From Romanomermis culicivorax (taxonomy: Eukaryota; Nematoda; Enoplea; Mermithida; Mermithidae): a stretch of 64,000 nucleotides of DNA. This document shows, one piece after another, positions 12,674 to 24,310 of this stretch (position 1 is the stretch's first letter; every line of letters begins with the position of its first letter). The stretch spans positions 248,001-312,000 of the forward strand of contig CAWUHX010000284.1 of assembly GCA_963922205.1 (NCBI GenBank), given 5' to 3'. The notes under the pieces are model-generated. The model worked only from the letters and a program-made list of their open reading frames with translations. It had not been told where the DNA came from and ran no database searches. A program made the translations under genes and the position numbers.

Positions 12674-13765
12674 AGTAGTAAGGCCGGCCGGTTTAGGTCA
12701 TATGGTTAAGGATACCCCTATCTTTTGTGTATGACCTATAATTTGTCATTTTTGGCCGATTTATAGGTCATATAGTAAGCATATACAGTCAATTTTTGGC
12801 CGATTTATAGGTCATATGGTAAGCATATACAGTCAATTTTTGGCCGATTTATAGGTCATATGGTAAGCATATACAGTCAATTTTTTGTCGATTTATAGGT
12901 CATACGGTTAAGCATACAGGTTCTGGAGTTACCGTAATAGTGGAATTATGGTAATTTTTGATTATGGTAATAGTGGAGTTAGGGTAATAGGTGTGTTACT
13001 GTAGATGAAAAAAGAAAATCGATGATGAATGGAAAATGGAAAACGAAAATATATGTGGAACAAAAAATGGACATACAGTATACAAGTACGGCACAAAAAG
13101 TAAAACAAAAAATCAATCTGGAAAAAACTGGAAATACAGTGCCCGTGTAGTGCACAAAAGTGAGAAAGGTAAGGTAAAAAAACACCAAAAATGGATCTGG
13201 AAAAAGTGGATGTAGGGTGCATATAGTGTACAAAAGAAAAAAGGTAAGGTAACAAAACCAAAATCAATTTGGAATAAGTGAACAAGGGAAAAGAGCACAC
13301 CTAGGGGGCATAGAGAAAGAACATGCAGAAAAGATTATACATAGATCTGAAAGAGATGGTGTAGTGGACAAAGGAAAAAGAGCATGCCTAGTAGAAATAA
13401 AGAGAAGACCTAGGGGAAAAATGTTATTGATCTAAGAAGAGAACATTAGACAGCAGTGAAGAAAGCACCTGTGCTTGATAAAGGAAAAATGCTACTAAAT
13501 GACTTTTCAAAAATCTAATGTGTTGTTTGCTTATATTACAAAATAATCTTATCTAACCCATGACCCCAGACTACTGTAAGCTGTCTAGAAAAAAGAAAAA
13601 GGCCTAAGAAGGTAATGTATGAAAAACAAAAATCGATCTAAAGAGAACATGTAGTGGACAAAGAAAAAAGACCATATGTAGTGGACAAAATAAAAAGACG
13701 CCCATAAAATTATTGTCATTTCATGGAGAACATGTACTGACCAGTATCAAAAACAATGAGTAATG
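12674..13765 (+). repeat. Left terminal inverted repeat, copy 1
   Basis: Reverse complement of about 22297-23228, with extra outer iterons making the left arm longer. It begins AGTAG, in keeping with the AG start typical of Polintons. An inner 330-bp part (13375-13705) is duplicated in tandem at 13768-14102, outside the inverted repeat proper. Short frames on both strands here are not genes. Confidence 0.9.
12692..12912 (+). promoter_or_regulatory. Terminal iterons, copy 1
   Basis: Four units with a 44-bp period start at 12761, 12805, 12849 and 12893, each with TTATAGGTCATA then (T/C)GGTAAGC and ATACAGTCAATTTTT; a fifth AGGTCATATGG lies at 12695 and an inverted copy near 12751. CATATG is a palindrome. 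Position at the terminus suggests a binding site for integrase, terminal protein or an origin-binding factor; this is inference. Confidence 0.7.
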
Positions 13766-14261
13766 GGCCAAAGGGAAAAGAGTATGCCTAGTGGAAATAA
13801 AGAGAAGACCTACAGGAAAAATGTTATTGATCCAAAAAGAGAACATTTTGTCAGCAGTGAAAAAAGCACCTGTACGACAAAGGAAAAACACTACTGAATG
13901 ACTTTTCAAAAATCTAACCTGTTGTTTGTTTATATTATAAAATAATCTTATTTAACCCATGAGCCTGGACTACTGTAAGCTGCCTAGAAAAAAGAAAAAG
14001 ACCTGAGAAGGTAATGCATGAAAAACAAAAATGGATCTAAAGAGAACATGTCGTGAATAAAGAAAAAAGAGCATATGTAGTACAAAAAGAAAAAGATGCA
14101 TGTTTAATGTTTCATGGAAGTTAGCTTGACTGTATTTTGTTTTGTCCAACTATTCGTGTTTTACTGTATTGAAATTTTGGTAATTATAAATAGCATCTCA
14201 ATGAAATAAAATCATTTTGAAAAAGTGTCCAAGTAAAAAAGTGGTTGGTTTTTCTTGGAAG

Positions 14262-14911
14262 ATGCCAGATCTTGATGAGTTTTATATATGGAAACATCCA
14301 TTTAACTGCATAGTTTCCTCTCGAACAAAATCAGGAAAACACAATTTGTTAAAAAACTTGTAATTTTTGCTAAAGAAATGATTCACCCTGCTCCTGTGAA
14401 AATTTATTGGTGTTATTCCGAATGGCAAGAAGCTTAAGAAGAATTAGTTCAAAAATGTTCTTACGTAGAATTCATTCAAGGTTCACCTGACTTAGACGAA
14501 CTTCAAAAAAGTAAAGATACACCTAAACTATTAATTGTGGATGATATGATGCAAGAGATGAAGAATGATAAACGTTTAACTCAACTTTTTACTAAAGGAT
14601 CGCATCACTGAAATCTATCAATTATACATATAGTTCAAAACGCCTTTTTTGATGGAATGCGTACAAGTAGAATAAATGCTCAATATTTGATTCTTTTAAA
14701 AAACCCTAGTGATAGATTACAAGTGCACACACTGGCTCGTCAGATTTTCCCAACTACTTCAAATTATTTTATAGAAGCGTATGAGGACGCTACCAGTATA
14801 CCATATGGCTATTTATTAATAGGTCTTACACAGACATGTCCTGAAAAATATCGACTTAGATCTAATATATTTCCTAACAATGATCATATGATTTTATATA
14901 CACCTAAATGA
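14262..14911 (+). pseudogene. Packaging ATPase relic, copy 1
   Basis: Aligns end to end with the intact ATPase of copy 2. A one-base deletion in the A-run just after the Walker A glycine (about 14334), a TAA in the EAYDE region (about 14436) and a TGA replacing the Trp of the HHWN motif break it. The remaining open frame is 14657-14911, which keeps the C-terminal third. The Walker B region (VDDMMQEM) is still readable. It is the first gene after the left repeat because the replication genes are deleted in this copy. Confidence 0.88.
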
Positions 14912-14968
14912 TTTGTCATTTTTACAGAAAACTTTTTACAAGTTAGTCGGATCTTATTATTTATCGAT

Positions 14969-15397
14969 ATGTTATACAGTAAATACACTTTTCTTAATAG
15001 TCTTACGGTAATTCTTTTTATATCTGTTTTTATTGTATGGTTACAATATCCTTTTCAAATTTATGAAAATGGAGAAACTGTAAATGTTACAGATTTTATG
15101 ATACCAAATACAAATAATGGTACAGATTGGGAATTATCATAGGAAAATTATAAATTGCATATAACACCCTTACTACATTTTGTAGAAAAAATTTTACAAT
15201 GTCCTCAGAATGATGGTCAATTTATGCAATTACGAACATGTTTCAAAATATATTTTTTCAATCCTACTGTATTTTCTTGCTGTAGCCGTACCAGTAAATT
15301 TCAAAACTTGTACATAAAGGGAACCAGATTAGGATATAGTGATACTGTGGATTTATTAGATAGTCAGAAAAAAATATTTGACAGTACATCAGTTTAG
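14969..15397 (+). pseudogene. Membrane glycoprotein relic, copy 1
   Basis: Homologue of the 157-aa membrane protein of copy 2, with the same hydrophobic N-terminus and the Cys-Cys-Ser motif near its C-terminus. A TAG stop at about 15140 splits it. It has a single VTDF repeat where copy 2 has two. The remaining frame at 15155-15397 starts inside the conserved part. Confidence 0.75.
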
Positions 15398-15465
15398 TCA
15401 AAATTTTGGAAGAGGTTGGTCGTTTTTCTATAATTTGTTTGTTTGTTTGTTCTGTGCCAATTACA

Positions 15466-15930
15466 ATGTCTGCCGCATTTGAAGTTTTTGTCAGAATGGT
15501 GCAAAGTAAAGTAAAAGGTAAAAATTTTTTATCTATTTATTCAGCTAGTTATTAATCTATAATATTATTTTTATTTGAGGTAAAATACTAACCAACAAAC
15601 AGAAACGTGAGATGGCTGACTTGTTTTGGACTCGTTTCTCACCTGAAGCCAAGATTTTTTACAAAGACATAGCTAAGGCGTGCAATCATTTACATCCTGA
15701 AGTTGGTTTACCTATGGGATGTAAAAAAGTTACACAATTTTAGTGTTTTGCTAAATTATTACTAATAGAATTGGATATGATGGAACCTTGCTCTATTTTT
15801 GTAGAAGATCTTTTTTTAAAGCTAGATACAATACAAACTGTTTTTTATGAATATGAATAATTTTTGTGCTTTTTCTAGATGTGAAGAGTTGAATATTATT
15901 ATACAAAATGAAGCTTCATTACTATCTTAA
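15466..15930 (+). pseudogene. Small conserved two-exon gene relic, copy 1
   Basis: Same start (ATG TCT GCC GCA), same intron position (after VKG) and same C-terminal NEASLLS ending as the copy 2 gene at 36710-37172. A TAG replaces the Trp codon of the TQFWCF segment (about 15742), and a two-base deletion near 15835 shifts frame. Function unknown. Confidence 0.75.
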
Positions 15931-16012
15931 TGTAATACATTAACTGTTTCAATGTTCATTTAACATTTGGTCATTATTGTAATATTTTTATGTACTGTAC
16001 GGTCTGTTCTGT

Positions 16013-16366
16013 ATGGCTTCTAGATTAAAGAAATATATTCATGAGCTCAATGTGTTGAAAAATTCAAATTGTGTTCAAAGACATGTTTTTCTTCAACATT
16101 CTTCCCCCAATTTGATCTGTTGTATATGCGAAATTTGTTTGAACATATTGAACGGTAATATCCCTATTAATTTAAAGTTAAAAAAGAAACTGGCAAAGCA
16201 TAAATTATTGCTTAGAGCTTTAGCTACAAGACACGAAAAAAACAAGAAAAAAGACTTACATAATAAACGTACAAGAATAGTTCAAAGTGGAGGAGCATTT
16301 TTACGTCTAGTACTACCGACTTTACTATCTACACTAGCAGCTTTTCTTACAGAGAAATTATTATAG
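16013..16366 (+). CDS. Conserved small basic Polinton protein, copy 1
   Basis: Open frame of 117 aa, uninterrupted and about 90% like its copy 2 counterpart by eye. The middle is Lys-rich (LKKKLAKHK, RHEKNKKKDL) and the C-terminus is a hydrophobic segment after VQSGGAF. Polintons and related viruses often carry a small protein with a Gly-Gly-Phe-Leu motif followed by a hydrophobic tail, but its role is not known to me. It is one of only two virion-arm genes in this copy with little visible damage. It ends one base before the next start, as in copy 2. Confidence 0.6.
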   Translation: MASRLKKYIHELNVLKNSNCVQRHVFLQHSSPNLICCICEICLNILNGNIPINLKLKKKLAKHKLLLRALATRHEKNKKKDLHNKRTRIVQSGGAFLRLVLPTLLSTLAAFLTEKLL

Positions 16367-16367
16367 A

Positions 16368-17186
16368 ATGAAATTTGCTAGTAAATTTGCTCTTATCCCT
16401 CATGAGGTTCTGAATAAGTTGAATAACTCTCAGGCTTCTTCTTCATCGAGTGCGAATGAAAAGACGGGTATAGCTAGACAAGTTGATATGTATTGTAACG
16501 AATTAGAGCACATTATGAAGAATAATACATTAACACCTGAAGAACAATACAAAATGTACTCTCAATTATTGTCACAATATTTAACTTTTGAACACAAAAA
16601 CGCCCAACCTGCTACCATAATTTTGAAAGAAAATACTAATGATGAAAGTGATGGCATTAATTTAAAGGTTGAGGAAAAAGATTGGTTGAATGATGAGAAA
16701 TTACTCAATGGAATTCCTAAACAATTTAAACGTTCTGCTTCATTATTATTGGAACATGTGCGACGTAACCCTAGTATACATGTTAATAAGCAAGGAGAAA
16801 TATTAATTGATGGGAAATTAATTGAAGGTTCCCATATTATTGATTTATTACATGATTTGTCACGTAAATGTTCAAAAATTACGCAACTGCTTGGAGTAGG
16901 CGAATTTGCTAACGCTTTGAGAAAACATAATGTACCCTTAGAGGCTATAGAAACTTTGAGAAAATGCAGAATGTTATTCACTCTACCTAGGAAACTCTCC
17001 TACCAAACGGCTGCTGAAGAATCAGATAATCAGGCAAATGGTAGTCTCAAACAGTTGAATAAATCCCTCGTGAAAGGTGTTGGTGTATTTTCAAGTGACG
17101 AAGAAGATATCAAAGACAATACAATCTTGAGTAAAGGAAACTCCACAGAAAAGAAGATACGGAGAAAGGCTAGAACACTTAGATGA
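16368..17186 (+). CDS. Conserved Polinton protein of unknown function, copy 1
   Basis: A 272-aa open frame matching the 285-aa protein at 37610-38467. Recognisable conserved parts are KFALIPHEVLNKL at the start, LTPEEQYKMYSQL near residue 50, and a SASLLLEHVRRNP..GKLIEGSHIIDLLHDL region near the middle. It ends at an AGA-TGA where copy 2 continues for six more residues, so it has lost only a basic tail. This family is commonly found beside Polinton integrases; the hydrophilic central region suggests a soluble or virion-associated protein. No catalytic motif is seen. Confidence 0.65.
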   Translation: MKFASKFALIPHEVLNKLNNSQASSSSSANEKTGIARQVDMYCNELEHIMKNNTLTPEEQYKMYSQLLSQYLTFEHKNAQPATIILKENTNDESDGINLKVEEKDWLNDEKLLNGIPKQFKRSASLLLEHVRRNPSIHVNKQGEILIDGKLIEGSHIIDLLHDLSRKCSKITQLLGVGEFANALRKHNVPLEAIETLRKCRMLFTLPRKLSYQTAAEESDNQANGSLKQLNKSLVKGVGVFSSDEEDIKDNTILSKGNSTEKKIRRKARTLR

Positions 17187-17208
17187 TATACCCCTTTATA
17201 CTAGAACA

Positions 17209-18318
17209 ATGGATAGACTACTTTCAAAATTGTACAAAAATTTACACGGAAATCCTACAGCTTTTTCTACTATTGAAAAATTATATGTTGAAGCTAGAAA
17301 ACACAATAAAACAATTACACATAAAAATGTTGAAGATTGGCTCTCAAAACAAGATAGTTATACATTACATAAGCAAGTCAACAAAAAGTTTTCACGTAAC
17401 CATATTTATGTTACAGCTATGGATCAACAATGGGAAATTGATTTGGCAGATATGTCTTCTTTAGCAGATTTTAACGATGGATATAAATTTATGTTTACAT
17501 GTATAGATGTATTAAGTAAATACGCATGGGTTGAACCATTGAAATCAAAACATGCAAAGAATGTATGTGATGCTTTTCAAAATATTTTGAAAAGAGGTCG
17601 AATCCCTTGGAGAGTGCGCAGCGATAAAGGAAAAGAATTTGTCAACAAAGATTTCCAAAAATTATTGAAAACTAATGAAATACATTTTTTTACTTCTCAA
17701 AATGAAGACATTAAATGTTCAATAGTGGAACGATTTAATAGAACTTTAAAAACTAAATCATTTAAATATTTTACAGAGTTTACCACTTATAAATGGATCG
17801 ATATTTTACCTTCAGTTGTTTCCAACTAAAATCACTTTGTTCATAGATCGATTAAGGAAAAACCTATTAATGTAGATTATTCTAACGAAAAAATTATATG
17901 GCAAAGACTCTACCCTGAAAGATTATACATTAGAAAGTCTAAGATTGATATAGGAGATTACGTGCGAATTAGTAAGCATAGAGGTGTGTTTGACAAAGGT
18001 TATTTACCTCAATGGAATGAGGAAGTTTTTAGGGTAAAACAAACTGTAAAGATTAGAAACCAAATACTTTATAGGATTCAGGATTTGGAAGGAGAGGATA
18101 TAGAAGGACGTTTTTATAAAAAAGAGCTGCTGAAAATTGATTTTAACCCTGATATCAAAGAATATAAAATTGAAAAGATTTTAAAAACTAAACATTTACC
18201 AGACGGTCAAAATAAACTACTTGTGAAATGGTGGGGTTATCCTGAAAAATTCAACAGCTGGATTTTAGAAAAGGATATACAAAATGACGACAACAACAAT
18301 TATGATGAACAAATTTGA
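17209..18318 (+). pseudogene. Integrase with chromodomain, one nonsense codon, copy 1
   Basis: Full-length homologue of the copy 2 integrase. The frame is continuous through the three acidic catalytic positions ([23 protein letters not shown]). It is interrupted by a single TAA at 17827-17829 where copy 2 has a Tyr codon, then stays in the same frame to 18318, including the chromodomain with [13 protein letters not shown]. No other disabling change was found by eye, so the inactivation looks younger than that of the capsid gene. Confidence 0.88.
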
Positions 18319-18658
18319 ATTGGCATATTATGTTCAACAAGATAGACTGTTATCAAGAATTTTTCTCGGAGTTTTTGCTTGTGATACATTACCAAAGATA
18401 GTTAAAAGACCTGCTGCTCTAATTGCAAACATAGATTCATCTTTTCAAAAAGGAAGTCATTGGATTGCTATGTATTTCAATAATGACAACTCTGAATATT
18501 ATTTTGATTCATATGGTTTACCACCAATCATTCCTGCTTTTATAAACTATATTAACAAGAATGCTACAGTAAGACACATAAATGTGAAACGCCTACAAAA
18601 TTTTTCTAGCAGAGTTTGTGGTATATATACTTTGTATTTTTTGTATTATAAAGCGTGA
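18305..18658 (+). pseudogene. Adenain-like protease truncated after the catalytic Cys, copy 1
   Basis: Keeps the His (GSHWIAMYF), Asp (YYFDSYG) and Cys ([10 protein letters not shown]) of the adenovirus-type maturation protease. A TGA at 18656 replaces an Arg codon and removes about 45 C-terminal residues present in copy 2. The ATG at 18305 matches the copy 2 start; the overlap with the end of the integrase frame is preserved. Confidence 0.85.
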
Positions 18659-18965
18659 TGTGTTCCTATGTATAAAATGTTTAGAAGTTTTAGTAATACA
18701 AATTTTGCTTATAATGATAAAAAAAGTTTGTAAGTTCTTTCATTGTAAGTTTTCTGTAAAAGGTCGATTGCAAAATAATTTATGTACACATTTGAAAAAG
18801 TTAACCCTGCCTTCTTTACCTATTTTTGTATAATTTTATTACTTTACTAGCTCTGCCTCCTTTATGTATTTTTGTGTATTTTTATTGGTTACTTTACTAG
18901 CTCGGCCTTTTTATAAATTTATGATTGACTAGTTAATTGTTAAATAAAAAATTTTTTATTTTGAA

Positions 18966-19271
18966 ATGGACAGTAGTAATAGTACGCATTCATAAGCATC
19001 TCGCATCAGTCTTTGGGAGTTTTTTGGAAAACGTCTACCTCGAAACGAAGTGGTGTTCTTCAGTCAGGTCATACTAATATACATTGTGGTCATTACGGCT
19101 ATAATAAATTTATCTCTCTACAATACTAATACACAATTGTGGGTTGGCTTATTGTGCGCTTATATAGGATATTTATTACCCAGTCCTGTACCAGCACTGT
19201 TACTTTCTCCAAACTCATTAAAGACAATAGCCACAACAGCTAACACTATAAATAATAATGACAACCTTTGA
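18966..19271 (+). pseudogene. Two-helix membrane protein relic, copy 1
   Basis: Aligns with the 103-aa protein of copy 2 but TAA replaces a Glu codon at about residue 10 (near 18993). Both hydrophobic helices (FFSQVILIYIVVITAI and LWVGLLCAYIGYLLP) remain readable. Its 3' end overlaps the next gene by 14 bases as in copy 2. Confidence 0.8.
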
Positions 19272-20175
19272 CGACCAATTTTATATTACTCTTCCCAGTA
19301 ATAGCGAATATGGAAACACACCCTCCAATTTTTCAGCTCATTTACCCTAGCATTCAAAACTAGATGGAAATTGGGAGGTAGGCTTAAGTGAAATAATATA
19401 TCCATACAGCTGGGCTACAATTTCCAACCATGGTTGAGATAATGTGATAACATTAATTACAGATGGTATTGGAAATAAAGTTAAAGAAATTAAAGTAATA
19501 GTTTTTGAAAAACATTACTTCAATGTAGCCGATTTAATTGAGGAATTGAATGCTAAAATTGGAGCAGCTATTGCAGGAACGGATATTGAAATTGTATTTT
19601 CACATGATGAACATGGACAAGGATTGGTTAATTTAAAAATAAAAAGTGGTACAAGTTTGCGTAGAATTGATCTAAGCAAGCATTTAATGGAAATTCTTGG
19701 TTTTAGCGCTACTAACACTGCTTCTGATGCAACTGCTGAAGATTTTTTAAATAGAAGTGTCAATATTAACCTATATACTGTTGGAGAGAAACCACCAAAA
19801 AATTCTAACACTCATATTCCACCATCCAAATCAATTTTTCTTGCTGATCCAGGAAATAAACATTTATATATGTTGGGGATTCAGCCACCAAATTTAAACA
19901 ATTTACAGAGTTTTTATGTTTACTGTAATATTATCGAAAATCAAATTGTTGGAAATACTTTAGCACCACTTTTACGTATAGTGAATGTGCATGGAAAATA
20001 CAAGGATATAGTAAGCCGATCATATGAAATACCTCACTATATACCCATTCAATTGAAAGAAATTATGGTACTTGAAATTAATATAAAAAACAGTATGAAT
20101 GAGTTTATACTATTCCAATTTGAGAATGTTATAGTTAAATTACATTTAAGGGGACATACTCCTTCATTCTTATGA
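19258..20175 (+). pseudogene. Penton-like minor capsid protein relic, copy 1
   Basis: The N-terminal FYITLPSNS motif and WEVGLSEIIYPYSW are conserved, but a TAG (about 19348) and a TGA (about 19435) interrupt the first 60 codons. The frame is then open from 19444 to 20175 (243 aa). Confidence 0.85.
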
Positions 20176-20295
20176 TACTATTGAATTTATCACAATCATT
20201 CATTCATTTGCTTTTGGACATGTTGTGGTCAGGTTGAATTTCGGCAAACGCTCTTAATTTATTTATTTATTTAATTTTTATCTGCAAAGCAATAT

Positions 20296-20817
20296 ATGCA
20301 TACAGTATATATTCCCGAAACTGTTGATTACTGGGTCAAGATTTATCAACAGAGCATACAGGATAGTCAATTTCAATTAGGTGGTGGTGCATTGGAAGGT
20401 TTTAGAGCAGTATACCCAATTTATTATAGACACCAGGGAGCAGGATTCGGTAATTTTTTCAAGAGTTTATGGTGGCTAGCTATGCCCTTGTTGAAGTCTG
20501 CAGGAAAACACGCACTTGCTGCAGGTTCTAAAATTGCAGGTGATATGGTAGAAGGACTTTCTTTTAAAGAAAGTGTTACAGATCATGGGTGAAATGCAGC
20601 AAGCAATTTATTACACGAGACAGGTGATCATATTCAGAAAGGAAAAGGTCTAGGAAAGCACAAACATGTAACTTCTACGATACATTTGAAGAGCAATAAA
20701 ATGTTGAATAATGGTCAAATAAAGCAACGTAAGCATAAGCAGCTAAAACAACATTCCTCATTCTTAAAAAAGACTCCACGTAGAATAGTCGGTTTTAAGG
20801 ATATCTATTCGAAATGA
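20296..20817 (+). pseudogene. pX/pVI-like virion protein relic, copy 1
   Basis: Homologous throughout to the 178-aa protein of copy 2, with the amphipathic FFKSLWWLAMPLLKSAGKHA segment intact. A TGA at about 20590 replaces an Arg codon; the basic tail continues in frame to 20817, four bases into the capsid gene start. Confidence 0.82.
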
Positions 20818-22200
20818 GTAAATTTATTGATGCTGCATCATCTCCTAGTAGTAAAATGGAATTAGATTTATTTACTGTACCTCCAACTCAAGTTGCTATT
20901 CATAGAAGTTTTTGGTCTGAAATACAACTCCAGAATCCTTGTACTAATGAGGGACCGTATGAGTTTGTTGTTTCACCAGATTCACATATGCTAGATTTAT
21001 CAAAAAATTTTATATATTTTACTATTCAAATTACAAAAGCTAATGGTGGTGCTTGCGTTTTAACATCAGATGTCAACAATAACCCTACTGGAAATGTTGT
21101 AGCACCAATCAATCTGATTGGTAAAACATTTTAAACAGATCAAAATTTACCTAAATGGAAAATTAATATCTGACAGGTAAGTTTTATGATAAATATATGT
21201 ATGTGCACATATTTTTTACAGTTTAAAATTTCAGCGGAGATAGATATGCTTACAGATCTTATTTGGAAACGAAATTGAACTATGGTCGTGATGCTAAGTC
21301 GACACATGTTGCAGCTGCTGGTTATGCTTTTGAAAATGATGATATTCTTGCTATAAAGAAAAACAAGGGTGCTTTGGAAAGAGTGTGAATGTTCAAAAAC
21401 AGTACTGTCGTTGAATTAATGGCCCCCATACATGCTGATCTATTTATGCAAGAACGCTTTCTACTGAATCAATGTACCTTGAAAATTGATTTATACAGAC
21501 ATAGAGATGATTTTTGTTTGCAGAAATTTATATCTACTGACACAGATGCATATAAAATCGAAGTTAAAAGCATGTCTTTATTTATTAAAAAAGTAGAAGT
21601 TGCAGATAATATCAATCTAGCTATTGAATCTATGTTACAAAATACAGCTGCAAAATACCCTATTCCTTGATGTCATGTTACAAGTCTATACATAACAGTT
21701 AGTGGTCGATCGGCACATCTAAACCCGTTGTTGCATTGCCTCATCAACTTGTTACCACACTCGTTGATGGTGCTGCCGCTAGGGGTGATTATTATCAGAG
21801 CCCCTTTAATTTTAAACATTTTGGATTAAATGAGATTAAAATAACTAGTGGTAATACAACTTTACCTACTACTCCTCATATGCTAGATTTTAAAGAAAAC
21901 AAATATTTGCGTACTTTCATACAATTGTTTGAAGGCGTAGGGATTGGTACAGATAATAAAGGCAATGTAATTACTCGAAATGATTTTATGACTCATAGTG
22001 CAATTTTTGTCTTTGATTTGACTCCTTGCAGTATGGATGGTAATTTTTTGGAACTTATACACAAAGGAACGACCAGTTTGCAAATGAACTTTGGAGAAGA
22101 TATACCTGATGGTGGAATAGAAGCAATTATATACCCAGAATTTGACTCTCTTGTAATGATTGACAAAAATCGTGAAACTTTTACTGATTATATTATTTAA
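20814..22200 (+). pseudogene. Major capsid protein relic, copy 1
   Basis: Double-jelly-roll capsid gene with the same intron as copy 2 (donor about 21176, acceptor about 21234). Exon 1 has lost two bases near 21130, TGA interrupts exon 2 at about 21387, another stop follows at about 21668, and a deletion near 21730 shifts frame. The final 154 codons (21736-22200) are open and preserve the natural C-terminus that copy 2 has lost. Confidence 0.88.
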
Positions 22201-22296
22201 CTGAGCTATATATTTATATATCATGTACATTCTCATTTTTTTATAATAAAAAACATTTAGAGCTTTATTTGTTGCTGGTACTATCCTTTTTCAGAT

Positions 22297-23228
22297 TACT
22301 CGTTATTTTTGATACTGGTCAGTACATGTTCTCCATGAAATGACAATAATTTTATGGGCGTCTTTTTATTTTGTCCACTACATATGCTCTTTTTTCTTTG
22401 TCCACTACATGTTCTCTTTAGATCGATTTTTGTTTTTCATACATTACCTTCTTAGGCCTTTTTCTTTTTTTCTAGACAGCTTACAGTAGTCTGGGGTCAT
22501 GGGTTATAGATAAGATTATTTTGTAATATAAGCAAACAACACATTAGATTTTTGAGAAGTCATTTAGTAGCATTTTTCCTTTATCAAGCACAGGTGCTTT
22601 CTTCACTGCTGTCTAATGTTCTCTTCTTAGATCAATAACATTTTTCCTGTAGGTCTTCTCTTTATTTCCACTAGGCATGCTCTTTTTCCTTTGTCCACTA
22701 CACCATCTCTTTCAGATCTATGTATAATCTTTTCTGCATGTTCTTTCTCTATGCCCCCTAGGTGTGCTCTTTTCCCTTGTTCACTTTTTCCAAATTGATT
22801 TTGGTTTTGTATTTCCAGTTTTTTCCAGATCAATTTCTTGTCTTACTTTTTGTGCCGTACTTGTATACTGTATGTCCATTTTTTGTTCCACATATATTTT
22901 CGTTTTCCATTTTCCATTCATCATCGATTTTCTTTTTTCATCTACAGTAACACACCTATTAACCTAACTCCGCTATTACCATAATCAAAAATTACCGTAA
23001 TTCCACTATTATGGTAACTCTAGAACCTGTATGCTCAACCGTATGACCTATAAATCGACAAAAAATTGACTGTATATGCTTACCATATGATCTATAAATC
23101 GGCCAAAAATTGACTGTATATGCTTACCATATGACCTATAAATTGGCCAAAAATGACAAATTATAGGTGATACACAAAAGATAGGGGTATCCTTAACCAT
23201 ATGACCTATACGGGCCGGCCTTACTACT
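22297..23228 (-). repeat. Right terminal inverted repeat, copy 1
   Basis: Inverted match to 12674-13765, shorter because it has fewer 44-bp iterons (about three, between 23045 and 23155). Ends CCTTACTACT. The two arms have diverged by scattered substitutions, so the element is not recent. Confidence 0.9.
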
Positions 23229-23234
23229 CACATG
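23229..23234. repeat. Target site duplication of Polinton copy 1, right
   Basis: CACATG immediately after the right terminus, identical to 12668-12673. Confidence 0.93.
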
Positions 23235-23249
23235 TTTGGTTGGAAAGTG

Positions 23250-24310
23250 TGTTCATGCACTCAGCTGCAGAATATACTTTTTCACAGACATGGAAAATTT
23301 TTTTTTGAGAAAGAATGAAAATCCAATATAACAGAAGTGAAATTTTCCCAACTCCAACGCAAATTCTCAAAAATCTGGTTCAATCCTTTTTCTTGCTTAT
23401 CAACTATCCAAGCAAGTATATTCTTCTTTTTTCTGCACCATTGGGGCATTTTCTAATAAACTATTTCACCTCTTTTTGGTGGGCCGGAAGCATGCATGAA
23501 AACCTTCATAGAAGCGCTTTGAAGTTTTAAATTTTGTCACCTTCACATCAAAGAAACAATAAAAAACCTCAAAGCAATAAATTTTCACTTTTGGCGAAAG
23601 TAAAGATGTTTAAACCCCATAGAACTTAAAGTACATTGTAAATAGAGTGTAAAGTGATCATTCCCATTGAATTCCCCATAATCGAGAAACCATTTTAACA
23701 GTTTTTTCTGAGAAGTGATTGTGTATATTGAATTCTGCATGGTCAGAAACATCTTCCCTCAAAAATCGCAGAAATACACTAGAAATGCACTCAATATAAT
23801 TTTGTGTGTAAAGTGATCACATTCATTAAATTCCCGTGGTCGAAAACCCCTTCCACAAAAAATCACAAAATAGGCTTGGTTACACCCGAGATCATTTTTT
23901 TCTGTAAAGTGGCACGTCCATTGATTTCCTGCAGCTGAAAACCCCTTCCATAAAAGGTCTCAAAAATACATTTGTTTGCATCAGGAATGATTTTTTGTGT
24001 AAAGTGAAATTCCTCATATTCAAAATCCCTCCTCCAAAAAATTACAAAAATACACTTCTTTACACCCGGGTTTTTAAGTAAACTGATCGCATTCATGAAG
24101 TTCCCCATGGTCCAAAACCTCTTCCACCGAAAAATCCCGAAAATATGCTTGTCTACACCTGGGATCTTTTTTTGTGTAAAGTGAATTCCCAATGGTCGAA
24201 AACCCTTACAGTCCAAAAATCCCAATAAGGCTACCGGTTCAATTGAAACTGCAAAAATTTCGTAGTGCATCATGCTGCAAAAAATTATTTTTTTGAAGCC
24301 GTATGTATTG
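23250..24310 (-). repeat. Right arm of the large inverted repeat
   Basis: Reverse complement of 640-2235 and 10159-10365. Includes inverted units of the 98-bp tandem repeat (23640-24210). The minus-strand open frame 23863-24318 is only a translation of these units. Confidence 0.7.

Larger units (their letters stand above)
12674..23228 (+). mobile_element. Polinton/Maverick copy 1, polymerase-less and decayed
   Basis: A 10,555-bp element bounded by long terminal inverted repeats starting AGTAGTAAGGCCGGCC and by a perfect 6-bp target duplication. Gene order from left: packaging ATPase, membrane protein, three small proteins, integrase, protease, two-helix membrane protein, penton-like protein, pX-like protein, major capsid protein. 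This is the order of copy 2, but the polymerase and its divergent partner are missing between the left repeat and the ATPase; homology to copy 2 resumes near 14160. Most genes carry stops or indels. It is therefore an internal deletion derivative that has since decayed. It sits beside the right arm of the large inverted repeat. Confidence 0.93.

Noticed and set aside
12962-13300. Overlapping minus-strand frames rich in Phe and Ser, mirrored at 22762-22967
   Set aside because: They are the two arms of the Polinton inverted repeat; the similarity is due to the repeat, not to a gene.
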